A stretch of 29,553 nucleotides of DNA, taken from assembly GCA_047973235.1 (NCBI GenBank), contig JBKEBP010000251.1, positions 1-29,553 on the forward strand. The letters run 5' to 3'. Positions 7,717 through 15,928 of this stretch are shown here, piece by piece (the stretch's first letter is position 1; every line of letters starts with the position of its first letter). Both the position numbers and the translations under genes were made by a program. This stretch comes from Aequitasia sp047973235. Lineage in GTDB: Bacteria; Bacillota; Clostridia; Lachnospirales; Lachnospiraceae. The notes beneath the pieces were generated by a model. That model made no database searches and was not told the origin of the DNA. It worked only from the letters and a program-made list of their open reading frames with translations.

Positions 7717-9804
7717 ATGTATAAGAAATTTGAAATGGACCTAGCGGGTAGAAAACTTCGTATTGATGTAGACCGTGTGGGTAAACAAGCAAATGGTGCT
7801 GTACTTATGCACTATGGTGACACAGTAGTATTGTCAACTGCAACAGCTTCTGAAAAACCTAGAGAAGGAATAGACTTCTTTCCGCTTAGCGTAGAATACA
7901 ATGAAAGATTATACGCAGTAGGTAAAATTCCCGGAGGATTTAACAAAAGAGAAGGAAAAGCATCAGAGAATGCGGTTCTTACATGTCGTGTAATTGACAG
8001 ACCTATGCGACCTCTTTTTCCTAAAGATTATAGAAATGATGTCACTTTAGAAAATTTAGTTATGAGTGTTGATCAAGATTGCTCACCTGAGCTAACTGCA
8101 ATGATTGGTTCTGCAATAGCTACCAGTATATCTGACATTCCGTTTGATGGTCCTTGTTCAACAACAATGGTTGGTCTAGTTGATGGAGAATTAGTATTTA
8201 ATCCTACCGCATCACAAAAAGCAACTAGTGACTTATCGCTTACAGTAGCATCAACAAAAGAAAAAGTAGTTATGATTGAAGCTGGTGCAAATGAAGTTGA
8301 TGAAGATAAAATGATTGAGGCTATATATGCTGCTCACGAACTGAACCAAAAGGTAATCGAGTTTATTGATGGTATAGTAGCTGAATGTGGTAAAGCTAAG
8401 CATACTTATCAAAGTCAAGCAATACCTGAAGAGCTGTTTGATGAAATTAAAAAGATTGTAACTCCTGAAGAAATGGAAGTTGCAGTATTTACTGATGAAA
8501 AGCAAGTGAGAGAAGATAATATTAGAACTATTACTGATAAGCTAGAAGAAGCATTTGCTGATAATGACGAATATTTAAGTGTTCTTTCTGAGGCTATATA
8601 TCAATATCAGAAAAAAACTGTAAGAAAAATGATTTTAAGAGATCATAAACGTCCTGATGGAAGAGCTATAGACCAGATAAGACCACTTGCAGCAGAATTA
8701 GATTTACTTCCAAGAGTTCATGGCTCAGCGATGTTTACTCGTGGACAAACACAAATTTGTACAATTACTACACTTGCACCTTTATCAGAGGCACAAAAGC
8801 TTGATGGACTTGATGAGGCTGAAACAAAGAAAAGGTATATGCACCAATACAATTTCCCTTCATATTCCGTTGGTGAAACCAGACCTTCAAGAGGTCCCGG
8901 ACGCCGTGAAATTGGACATGGAGCATTAGCTGAGAAGGCACTGGTTCCGGTACTGCCAAGTGAATCAGATTTTCCATACGCAATTCGTACTGTATCAGAG
9001 ACATTTGAATCCAATGGTTCTACATCACAAGCATCTGTTTGTGCATCTTCAATGTCACTTATGGCTGCAGGAGTACCAATCAAGTCTGCAGTAGCAGGTA
9101 TATCAGCCGGGTTGGTTACGGGCGATAATGATGATGATTATCTTGTACTCACAGATATTCAAGGACTAGAAGATTTCTTTGGAGATATGGACTTTAAAGT
9201 AGCTGGTACACACAAAGGTATAACAGCTATTCAAATGGATATTAAAATCCATGGACTAACAAGACCTATAGTTGAAGAGGCTATTAGAAATACGAAAAAA
9301 GCAAGAACTTTTATATTAGACGAAGTTATGAATAAATGTATTTCAGAAGCTCGTACAGAAGTAGGACAGTATGCCCCTAAGATTATTCAAATGCAAATAG
9401 ATCCTCAAAAAATCGGTGATGTAGTAGGTCAAAGAGGAAAGACTATTAACGCTATAATTGATATGACAGGCGTAAAAATTGATATTACTGATGAAGGTAT
9501 CGTTTCAGTAATGGGCGTAGAAAAAGAAAGTATGGATGAAGCAATGAAGATTATTGCAACAATAGTTACTGACTTCGAAGCCGGCATGGTGCTGGAAGGA
9601 AAGGTCGTAAGTATTAAAGACTTTGGTGCTTTTGTTGAGTTTGCTCCGGGAAAAGAAGGAATGGTCCATATTTCAAAGATATCTAAAGAAAGAATCAAGA
9701 AAGTTGAAGATGTTCTTTCAATAGGAGATGAAGTTAAGGTGGTTTGCCTTGGTAAAGATAAGATGGGCAGAATGTCATTTAGTATTAAAGATGTAGCCGA
9801 ATAA
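7717..9804 (+). CDS. pnp: Polyribonucleotide nucleotidyltransferase (PNPase)
   Basis: PNPase is a trimeric 3'-to-5' phosphorolytic exoribonuclease that also adds tails, and is a core RNA-decay enzyme. The 695-residue length is typical. The first RNase PH domain contains GDTVVLSTATASEKPREGIDFFPLSVEY and FNKREGKASENAVLTCRVIDRPMRPLFP. The second contains the GGRxxxQIRP-like RPDGRAIDQIRPL, FTRGQTQ and SDFPYAIRTVSE. Then come a KH domain (IGDVVGQRGKTINAIID) and a C-terminal S1 domain (GMVLEGKVVSIKDFGAFVEFAPGKEGMVHIS). TAGGAG lies a few bases before the ATG. The gene is monocistronic, between its own promoter with hairpin leader and a terminator. Confidence 0.98.
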   Translation: MYKKFEMDLAGRKLRIDVDRVGKQANGAVLMHYGDTVVLSTATASEKPREGIDFFPLSVEYNERLYAVGKIPGGFNKREGKASENAVLTCRVIDRPMRPLFPKDYRNDVTLENLVMSVDQDCSPELTAMIGSAIATSISDIPFDGPCSTTMVGLVDGELVFNPTASQKATSDLSLTVASTKEKVVMIEAGANEVDEDKMIEAIYAAHELNQKVIEFIDGIVAECGKAKHTYQSQAIPEELFDEIKKIVTPEEMEVAVFTDEKQVREDNIRTITDKLEEAFADNDEYLSVLSEAIYQYQKKTVRKMILRDHKRPDGRAIDQIRPLAAELDLLPRVHGSAMFTRGQTQICTITTLAPLSEAQKLDGLDEAETKKRYMHQYNFPSYSVGETRPSRGPGRREIGHGALAEKALVPVLPSESDFPYAIRTVSETFESNGSTSQASVCASSMSLMAAGVPIKSAVAGISAGLVTGDNDDDYLVLTDIQGLEDFFGDMDFKVAGTHKGITAIQMDIKIHGLTRPIVEEAIRNTKKARTFILDEVMNKCISEARTEVGQYAPKIIQMQIDPQKIGDVVGQRGKTINAIIDMTGVKIDITDEGIVSVMGVEKESMDEAMKIIATIVTDFEAGMVLEGKVVSIKDFGAFVEFAPGKEGMVHISKISKERIKKVEDVLSIGDEVKVVCLGKDKMGRMSFSIKDVAE

Positions 9805-9827
9805 AAAAGAAATATTTCTTTAAAGTG

Positions 9828-9868
9828 AAATGCTCGTAAAGTCGCTAAAACAACTTTACGAGCATTTT
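9828..9868 (+). terminator. Terminator after pnp, probably shared by both strands
   Basis: A perfect 15-bp stem, AAATGCTCGTAAAGT with ACTTTACGAGCATTT (9828-9842/9853-9867), has a 10-base loop. It sits between convergent genes and ends five bases from the minus-strand stop at 9873. Short A and T runs on both flanks fit bidirectional use. Confidence 0.85.
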
Positions 9869-9872
9869 ATAT

Positions 9873-11051
9873 TTACTTAAAAGAAACATCTATAACCGTT
9901 ATTTCGGACTTAGTGCCTACACGCATATTTGGTCCGAATACTCCGACTCCGGATGTTGTTATATTAGTCATATTGTCATATTCTGTCAGGCCATATGGAT
10001 TATCCCAAAACAAATGAATTGTTAAGTTTCCGGGAAACATCTGACCATCATGGGTGTGCCCTGCCAATTGCAAATCTGCTCCCGCATCTGCCAGCTCCTG
10101 TGATTCACGGGGCTCATGCTCAAGTATAATAATCGGTATGTTTTTATCAATATCCTCCGTTATTTCATTTGGAGCAGCACGAACAGAAATCCCTCTGCCC
10201 GGTCGTTCTGCATCAGCACGACCATATAAATAGAAAGAGTCATCAATCATGGTACCTTTATCTTGTAAGAGCAGCATACCTGAATCTTCTATAAACTGAT
10301 ACATTTCATCACTTGCTTCTTTAGGCTCATCAGATTTAAAGGTGAATCCTGCTAAGATTTTTTCTGAAATATCATGATTACCAAGGCAAGCGTAAGTTCC
10401 ATATTTGCTATCAATACTACTTAGGACTTTGGCTACTTGATCCGGATTAGCTATTGCGTCAAACTCATTGTCAAAAATATCTCCTCCAATCATTACAATA
10501 TCCGGATTTTGCATATTAATTTTATCAACCATTTGAGTCATTTGCCTAATACCTTTATTATATCCAAGATGAAGATCAGCAACAAATACTATTTTGAGAG
10601 TATCTATATTTTTAGCGTCTTTATCTATACTAACATCATAATGGGTAGTTCTAATTATATTTCCATTTACTGTACCATATACAGATAGTGTAAGTACTAT
10701 TACAATACAAATAGTGCCTACAGTTACAAAAAGTTTCTTTGAAACCAGTTTTTTTTGATCCACTTTTATAATATATATTAGTAATAAACTAATAGCATCC
10801 ACTATGATAATTGTAAGAATAATATATAGCACACTGCCAAACCAAACATATGCAATATGTTTAATACATATAGCCGTCCAAATAAAACTTGTTAATAGTG
10901 ACATTGCAAAAAAGCTATATATAACAATTACGATTACTCGAACATATTTCTTAACAAACACCTTATGACATGCGCTCATCCACTTGATAAGCCACCTTAC
11001 TACATAAATGTTTAACAAAATATATATTGGAGCTAAAAAAAATGCAATCAT
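9873..11051 (-). CDS. Membrane-anchored calcineurin-like metallophosphoesterase
   Basis: A 392-residue protein. Residues 1-130 hold about four hydrophobic segments (near 3-22, 38-60, 68-95 and 108-128). They anchor the catalytic domain at the membrane; which side it faces is unclear from sequence. The phosphoesterase motifs are complete and in order: DLH (159-161), GGD (189-191), GNHD (224-227), H312 and GHTH (331-334), the two-metal site. It resembles the YkuE/YpbG-type family, whose substrates are varied (phospholipid, lipid-linked or nucleotide phosphates), so the substrate is not known here. It is the only minus-strand gene in the window, lying between pnp and prfC. A GGGGGA sits about ten bases before the ATG. 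Membership of the superfamily is certain; the biological role is not. Confidence 0.88.
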   Translation of the reverse strand: MIAFFLAPIYILLNIYVVRWLIKWMSACHKVFVKKYVRVIVIVIYSFFAMSLLTSFIWTAICIKHIAYVWFGSVLYIILTIIIVDAISLLLIYIIKVDQKKLVSKKLFVTVGTICIVIVLTLSVYGTVNGNIIRTTHYDVSIDKDAKNIDTLKIVFVADLHLGYNKGIRQMTQMVDKINMQNPDIVMIGGDIFDNEFDAIANPDQVAKVLSSIDSKYGTYACLGNHDISEKILAGFTFKSDEPKEASDEMYQFIEDSGMLLLQDKGTMIDDSFYLYGRADAERPGRGISVRAAPNEITEDIDKNIPIIILEHEPRESQELADAGADLQLAGHTHDGQMFPGNLTIHLFWDNPYGLTEYDNMTNITTSGVGVFGPNMRVGTKSEITVIDVSFK

Positions 11052-11105
11052 GACTCAAAAATCCCCCTATTTCTATTAATATCTGTGTAAAGTTTATCAT
11101 AATTG

Positions 11106-11114
11106 TGGTATACT
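11106..11114 (+). promoter_or_regulatory. Candidate extended -10 promoter of prfC
   Basis: TGGTATACT is a TGn extension plus TATACT (11109-11114). No convincing -35 is visible. It would start transcription near 11121, about 30 bases before the prfC ATG. Confidence 0.5.
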
Positions 11115-11151
11115 GTCTAATGGTCTTTATACGAATTAAGAGGAGAAAAAA

Positions 11152-12732
11152 ATGTTTAAAGAAATAAATAGAAGACGAACTTTCGCCATAATTTCACACC
11201 CTGATGCAGGGAAAACCACACTAACGGAAAAGTTCTTATTATATGGTGGAGTAATCAATCAGGCGGGTAGTGTAAAAGGAAAAGCAACATCTAAACATGC
11301 GGTATCTGACTGGATGGAAATCGAAAAAGAGAGAGGTATTTCAGTCACCTCTTCTGTTTTACAATTTGAGTATGATGATTTTTGTATTAATATATTGGAT
11401 ACACCCGGACATCAAGATTTCTCCGAGGATACATATAGAACACTTATGGCGGCTGACTCTGCTGTTATGGTAATAGACACGTCAAAAGGTGTTGAAGCTC
11501 AGACAAGGAAGCTATTTAAAGTCTGTACTATGAGAAATATTCCGATTTTTACGTTCATTAATAAAATGGATCGGGAAGCAATGGATACTTTTGAACTGCT
11601 TGATGATATTGAAAATGAGTTGGGGATTGCAACATGTCCAATCAACTGGCCAATAGGTTCAGGCCAAAGATTTAAGGGTGTTTATGATCGTAAGGAAAAG
11701 GAAATCGAACTTTTTTCAGACACTAAAAAGGGGACTTCTCAAGGAAATGTAAGAAAAATCCATTTTTATGACAGCGAAATCGATGAATATATTTCTAATG
11801 AGGCAAAGGAGACACTTTTATCAGATATCGAATTACAAGATGGTGCCGGAGCTGAATTTGATCAAGAAATGATAAGTGAAGGAAAATTATCACCGGTGTT
11901 TTTTGGTTCTGCTCTTACAAATTTTGGTGTAGAAACATTTCTTCAACATTTCCTCAAAATGACGACATCGCCATTACCAAGAATGTCCGACAAAGGACTT
12001 ATAGATCCAATGAAAGAAAAAGACTTTTCAGCTTTTGTTTTTAAAATACAAGCAAATATGAATAAAGCGCATCGAGATAGGATAGCGTTTATGCGTATTT
12101 GTTCAGGAGAATTTGAAGCTTCAATGGAAGCATATCATATACAAGGCCAAAAAAATGTTAGACTTTCACAACCACAACAAATGATGGCCAGCGAAAGAAA
12201 GATGATTAACAAGGCTTATGCGGGAGATATAATAGGTATATTTGATCCGGGGATTTATTCAATTGGAGATACACTTACTACTTCATCTCAAGAATATTCA
12301 TTTGAGGGCATACCAACATTTGCTCCCGAGTACTTTGCGAAAGTACGACAAGTCGATACTATGAAACGAAAGCAATTTGTAAAAGGCATTAATCAGATTG
12401 CCCAAGAGGGTGCTATTCAAATATTCCAGGAAATCAATTCCGGAATGGAAGAACTAATAGTAGGTGTAGTTGGCACACTACAATTTGACGTTCTAAAATA
12501 TAGACTTGAAAGTGAATATAATGTTGAGATTCGTATGGAGAATCTTCCATATGCATATATTAGATGGGTTGAGGGAAACATAATAGATATTGAAAGGATA
12601 ACAGGCACATCTGATATGAAACGTGTCACTGATTTGAAGGGGCGTCCGTTGCTTTTATTTGCGCATGAGTGGAGTATAAGAATGACACTTGAACGTAACG
12701 AAGGTCTTGAGTTATCTGAATTTGCGAGATAA
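11152..12732 (+). CDS. prfC: Peptide chain release factor 3 (RF3)
   Basis: RF3 is the GTPase that recycles RF1/RF2 from the ribosome after peptide release. The 526-residue protein shows the elongation-factor-type G domain: SHPDAGKTT at 15-23, a switch region with the RGISVTSSV segment, DTPGHQDFSEDTYRTL and FINKMDR. A domain-II segment with HRDRIAFMRICSGEF follows, then the RF3 C-terminal domain containing VGVVGTLQFDVLKYRLESEYN. Length and motifs match RF3 rather than EF-G (about 690 aa) or tetracycline-resistance proteins. AGAGGAG lies nine bases before the ATG. It appears monocistronic, between an extended -10 promoter and a separate promoter for yqhY. Confidence 0.95.
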   Translation: MFKEINRRRTFAIISHPDAGKTTLTEKFLLYGGVINQAGSVKGKATSKHAVSDWMEIEKERGISVTSSVLQFEYDDFCINILDTPGHQDFSEDTYRTLMAADSAVMVIDTSKGVEAQTRKLFKVCTMRNIPIFTFINKMDREAMDTFELLDDIENELGIATCPINWPIGSGQRFKGVYDRKEKEIELFSDTKKGTSQGNVRKIHFYDSEIDEYISNEAKETLLSDIELQDGAGAEFDQEMISEGKLSPVFFGSALTNFGVETFLQHFLKMTTSPLPRMSDKGLIDPMKEKDFSAFVFKIQANMNKAHRDRIAFMRICSGEFEASMEAYHIQGQKNVRLSQPQQMMASERKMINKAYAGDIIGIFDPGIYSIGDTLTTSSQEYSFEGIPTFAPEYFAKVRQVDTMKRKQFVKGINQIAQEGAIQIFQEINSGMEELIVGVVGTLQFDVLKYRLESEYNVEIRMENLPYAYIRWVEGNIIDIERITGTSDMKRVTDLKGRPLLLFAHEWSIRMTLERNEGLELSEFAR

Positions 12733-12750
12733 AGTTAACAATGTAATAGT

Positions 12751-12779
12751 TTGTATTAATGTATCGAATTTGGTATAAT
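12751..12779 (+). promoter_or_regulatory. Promoter of the yqhY-nusB-xseA operon
   Basis: TGGTATAAT contains a perfect -10 (TATAAT, 12774-12779) with TGn. TTGTAT (12751-12756) lies 17 bases upstream. The start would be near 12786, about 40 bases before yqhY. Confidence 0.7.
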
Positions 12780-12826
12780 ATATTTATATTAATTTCAGGG
12801 TATAAAATCAATCAGGAGGTTCTATC

Positions 12827-13210
12827 ATGGAAAAAGAAGTAAAGGACACATATACAGTGACATTTGGTGACAATATAAGTGAAATAAAGATTGCTGATGA
12901 AGTGGTTGAAAGTATTGCAGGTATCGCAGCAATGGAGGTTGAAGGCGTGGACTCAACAGCCGGAAAAGCTTCAAGCGAATTTATGGGAAAATTGGGGCGT
13001 AAGTCCCTTTCAAAGGGAATAAAGGTAGATATTATAGAGAATGATGTGACTGTCTTTGCTTCTATCAATATAAAGTATGGATATAACATTATGGATATAA
13101 CAACTAAGGTTCAAGATAAAATCAAATCAGCTATAGAAAGTATGACAGGGCTCACAGTAGATGACGTTAATGTACGTGTAGCGGGAGTTAGTGTTTCGGA
13201 GGATGCATAA
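12827..13210 (+). CDS. yqhY: Asp23/Gls24 family envelope-stress-type protein (YqhY-like)
   Basis: A 127-residue acidic Asp23-family protein. GDNISEIKIADEVVESIAGIAAMEVEGV at the N-terminus and the C-terminal DITTKVQDKIKSAIESMTGLTVDDVNVRVAGVSV are the family hallmarks. In Bacillus subtilis YqhY is encoded just before nusB and downstream of accBC and has been linked to fatty-acid synthesis control. Here it heads the operon, without accB or accC. AGGAGG lies about eight bases before the ATG, and the stop is followed immediately by the GTG of nusB. The family is clear. The role here is taken from gene order only. Confidence 0.87.
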   Translation: MEKEVKDTYTVTFGDNISEIKIADEVVESIAGIAAMEVEGVDSTAGKASSEFMGKLGRKSLSKGIKVDIIENDVTVFASINIKYGYNIMDITTKVQDKIKSAIESMTGLTVDDVNVRVAGVSVSEDA

Positions 13211-13606
13211 GTGACCAGGAAAGAACAAAGAGAACTAATATTCAAAATTGTTTTTGCCAGAGAGTTTAATGATGAGCAAGATCCGGATATTAGACTTGAA
13301 GTACTAGAAGAAACATTGTTAAAAGCAGACGAGAACGTGCAAAGTTATATAAAAGATAAGGCAAATAATATTATAGAGAAGCTGGTTGAAATTGATAAGC
13401 TGCTAAACGAAAAGACTACAGGGTGGAAGACCGCACGTATGAACAAAGTTGATTTAAGTATTCTTAGAGTTGCAGTTTATGAAATTCTATGGGATGAAGA
13501 TGTCCCGATAAAGGTTGCTATTAATGAAGCTATTGAATTATCTAAGGTCTATAGTGGTAATGATGGCCCCGGATTTATTAATGGAGTCTTAGCAAAATTT
13601 GCCTAA
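13211..13606 (+). CDS. nusB: Transcription antitermination factor NusB
   Basis: NusB with S10 (NusE) binds boxA RNA in rRNA operons and prevents premature termination. The 131-residue all-helical protein has the family pattern TRKEQRELIFKIVFAREF, LNEKTTGWKTARMNKVDLSILRVAVYEILWDEDVPIKVAINEAIELSKVYS and the ending FINGVLAKFA. The start codon is GTG, placed directly after the yqhY TAA. In-frame alternatives would lose the conserved N-terminus. The tight junction with yqhY suggests coupled translation. Bacillus has folD after nusB; here xseA follows directly. Confidence 0.94.
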   Translation: MTRKEQRELIFKIVFAREFNDEQDPDIRLEVLEETLLKADENVQSYIKDKANNIIEKLVEIDKLLNEKTTGWKTARMNKVDLSILRVAVYEILWDEDVPIKVAINEAIELSKVYSGNDGPGFINGVLAKFA

Positions 13607-13620
13607 TGTTAGGGATGGTT

Positions 13621-14835
13621 ATGAATAACAATATTTATAGCGTAAAACAAGTTAATGCATACATTAAAAATATGTTTGCAAATGATTATATGTTAAATAA
13701 GATTTATATTAAAGGTGAAGTGTCCAATTGTAAATATCATTCCTCAGGACACATTTATTTTTCATTAAAGGACGAGTCCGGGACAATTGCCTGTATTATG
13801 TTTAAAGGCTTGCGAAGCGGACTCGCTTTTCATATGCAAGAGGGACAGCAAGTAGTTGTAATGGGTAGTGTTAGCGTTTATGAACGTGGTGGTTCTTACC
13901 AAATATATGCACAGGAAATAAGATTAGATGGTGAAGGGGTATTATACGAAAAGTTTCAACTACTTAAAAAAGAACTTGAAGAAATGGGAATGTTTGATAA
14001 TAGTTATAAGAAACCACTTCCTTTTTATCCAAATAAAATTGGTGTTGTTACAGCAAAAACCGGTGCCGCCGTGCGAGATATAATAAATGTAAGTAAAAGA
14101 AGAAATCCATATATTGAAATATTGTTGTATCCAGCCAAAGTTCAGGGCGAAGGTGCTGCTCAAAGTGTTTCTAATGGAATAGCAATCCTGAACACAGCTG
14201 GAGTTGATGTAATAATAGTTGGACGTGGTGGTGGATCTATGGAAGATCTTTGGGCATTTAATGAAGAAGCAGTTGCTCGAGCAATATTTAATAGTAATGT
14301 ACCTATTGTTTCAGCAGTTGGACATGAAACTGATACAACTATAGCCGATTTTGTTGCTGACCTACGAGCACCCACCCCATCTGCGGCTGCAGAACTTGTG
14401 GTTCCTGATTACAGAGCTATAGAATCATATTTAATTGACACAAAACTTAAAATGAGCAGAAATGTAAAACGAGTTATTAATATACAAAGACTAAAGCTTA
14501 GCGAATATAATACAAAGATCAAATTTCTACATCCTCGAATTCGATTAAGAGAAAAACAACAAAGACTTGTTGATACACAAGATAGAATCGAAAATCTAAT
14601 AAAAACAACACTTAATAAAAACAAGTATAACTTACAAGTTTATATAGAAAAACTAAAAGGACTTTCACCACTAAGTAAGCTAAATCAAGGCTTCTCATAT
14701 GTCTCTGATGAAAATGGAAAAGTAATAAAGAGCATATCAAATATAAAAATAGAAGATAAAATAAATATTGATGTTACAGATGGAAAAATAGAAGCAATTG
14801 TAAATAATATAAGGAGCAAGGAAAATGGAAAATAA
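13621..14835 (+). CDS. xseA: Exodeoxyribonuclease VII large subunit
   Basis: XseA is the catalytic subunit of ExoVII, a bidirectional single-strand DNA exonuclease. The protein is 404 residues from ATG 13621. An N-terminal OB fold (YIKGEVSNCKYHSSGHIYFSLKDESGTIACIMFKG) is followed by the catalytic domain with IGVVTAKTGAAVRDI, GRGGGSMEDLWAFN, VSAVGHETDTTIADFVADLRAPTPSAAAEL and a C-terminal helical region. The frame also contains ATG at 13606 and 13615. I prefer 13621 because AGGG lies six bases upstream and MNNNIYSVKQVNAYI is the usual N-terminus. It overlaps xseB by 11 bases. Confidence 0.95.
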   Translation: MNNNIYSVKQVNAYIKNMFANDYMLNKIYIKGEVSNCKYHSSGHIYFSLKDESGTIACIMFKGLRSGLAFHMQEGQQVVVMGSVSVYERGGSYQIYAQEIRLDGEGVLYEKFQLLKKELEEMGMFDNSYKKPLPFYPNKIGVVTAKTGAAVRDIINVSKRRNPYIEILLYPAKVQGEGAAQSVSNGIAILNTAGVDVIIVGRGGGSMEDLWAFNEEAVARAIFNSNVPIVSAVGHETDTTIADFVADLRAPTPSAAAELVVPDYRAIESYLIDTKLKMSRNVKRVINIQRLKLSEYNTKIKFLHPRIRLREKQQRLVDTQDRIENLIKTTLNKNKYNLQVYIEKLKGLSPLSKLNQGFSYVSDENGKVIKSISNIKIEDKINIDVTDGKIEAIVNNIRSKENGK

Positions 14836-15034
14836 AGAAAATTTAAGTGACTATTTCGAACAACTCGAAGAACTCACTAAAAAAATGGAAAGCGATGATA
14901 TTTCATTAGAAGATTCCTTTATATTATATTCAAAGGGAATGGATCTTCTGAAAAAATGTAACAGTAAAATAGATACAATTGAAAAGAAAATATCTGTACT
15001 TGATGATGAGGGAGAAGCACATGAATTCGAATAA
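14825..15034 (+). CDS. xseB: Exodeoxyribonuclease VII small subunit
   Basis: XseB is the small helical subunit of ExoVII, and several copies bind XseA. The 69-residue protein has the family pattern YFEQLEELTKKMESDDISLEDSFILYSKGMDLLKKCNSKIDTIEKKISVL, a helical hairpin with a charged acidic tail. AAGGAG (14811-14816) lies eight bases before the ATG inside xseA. The overlap with xseA at the front and ispA at the back fits coupled synthesis. Confidence 0.93.
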   Translation: MENKENLSDYFEQLEELTKKMESDDISLEDSFILYSKGMDLLKKCNSKIDTIEKKISVLDDEGEAHEFE

Positions 15035-15917
15035 GTTTTCAAGTGAAATAGAAATAAGAAAACAAGAAATTGAGGATATTATTAAGGAATACCTTCCACA
15101 AAAAATTACCAAACAGCGTATTATTGCAGATGCTATGGAGTATTCATTAATGGCAGGTGGTAAGCGACTACGTCCTATGTTGATGAATGAAACTTATAAA
15201 ATATTAGGTGGTGTTGGAACTGAAATAAAACCTTTTTTAGCAGCTATTGAAATGATTCATACATATTCATTAGTTCATGATGATTTACCGGCAATGGATG
15301 ATGATGAGCTAAGACGTGGAAGAAAGACAACCCATATTGTTTATGGGGAAGACATGGGTATCTTAGCCGGAGATTCACTTCTTAATTATGCGTTTGAAAC
15401 AGCGCTAAGAGCATTTGATTACTGTGATAATAACAAAAGAATAGTAGATGCAATGAAGGTGTTAAGTAAAAACGCCGGGGTTTTTGGTATGATAGGTGGT
15501 CAGGTGGTTGATGTCAAAGAAACCGGTACACAAATAGATAAGGATACATTAGATTTTATATATAGATTAAAGACGGGTGCTTTGGTCGAAGCATCTATGA
15601 CCATTGGTGCTATAATGGCTGGTGCAGATAATGAAATAGTTGAAGACATGAAAAAAATCGCCTCATATGTGGGTATGGCCTTCCAAATTCAAGATGATAT
15701 ACTGGATGTAACTAGTACCGAAGACCAACTTGGCAAACCTATCAATAGTGATTATAAAAATAATAAAACCACTTATGTAACATTATACGGAATAGAAGAA
15801 GCAGGTAATCAAGTTAAACTGTACTCGGAAAAAGCACTTCTGCTTTTAAACAAGTATTGTAATAAAGATACATTTTTATATTCATTAATTGTTTCTTTAA
15901 TTAATAGAAAAAAATAA
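15021..15917 (+). CDS. ispA: Farnesyl/geranyl diphosphate synthase (polyprenyl synthetase)
   Basis: IspA condenses IPP with DMAPP/GPP to make farnesyl diphosphate for undecaprenyl and quinone-type lipids. The 298-residue protein has the first Asp-rich motif DDLPAMDDD at 87-95, the second DDILD at 225-229, and GGKRLRP at 46-52. Chain-length features point to a short-chain E-type synthase. The frame is open upstream to 14979, inside xseB. I chose ATG 15021 because GAGGGAG is placed six bases before it and homologues start there. It overlaps xseB by 14 bases and precedes dxs, linking precursor synthesis and elongation in one operon. Confidence 0.93.
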   Translation: MNSNKFSSEIEIRKQEIEDIIKEYLPQKITKQRIIADAMEYSLMAGGKRLRPMLMNETYKILGGVGTEIKPFLAAIEMIHTYSLVHDDLPAMDDDELRRGRKTTHIVYGEDMGILAGDSLLNYAFETALRAFDYCDNNKRIVDAMKVLSKNAGVFGMIGGQVVDVKETGTQIDKDTLDFIYRLKTGALVEASMTIGAIMAGADNEIVEDMKKIASYVGMAFQIQDDILDVTSTEDQLGKPINSDYKNNKTTYVTLYGIEEAGNQVKLYSEKALLLLNKYCNKDTFLYSLIVSLINRKK

Positions 15918-15928
15918 AGAGGTTCATT

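Noticed and set aside
11152..12732. prfC as a tetracycline-resistance ribosomal protection protein or EF-G
   Set aside because: Length of 526 residues, SHPDAGKTT and the RF3-type C-terminal domain match RF3; the EF-G domains IV and V are absent.
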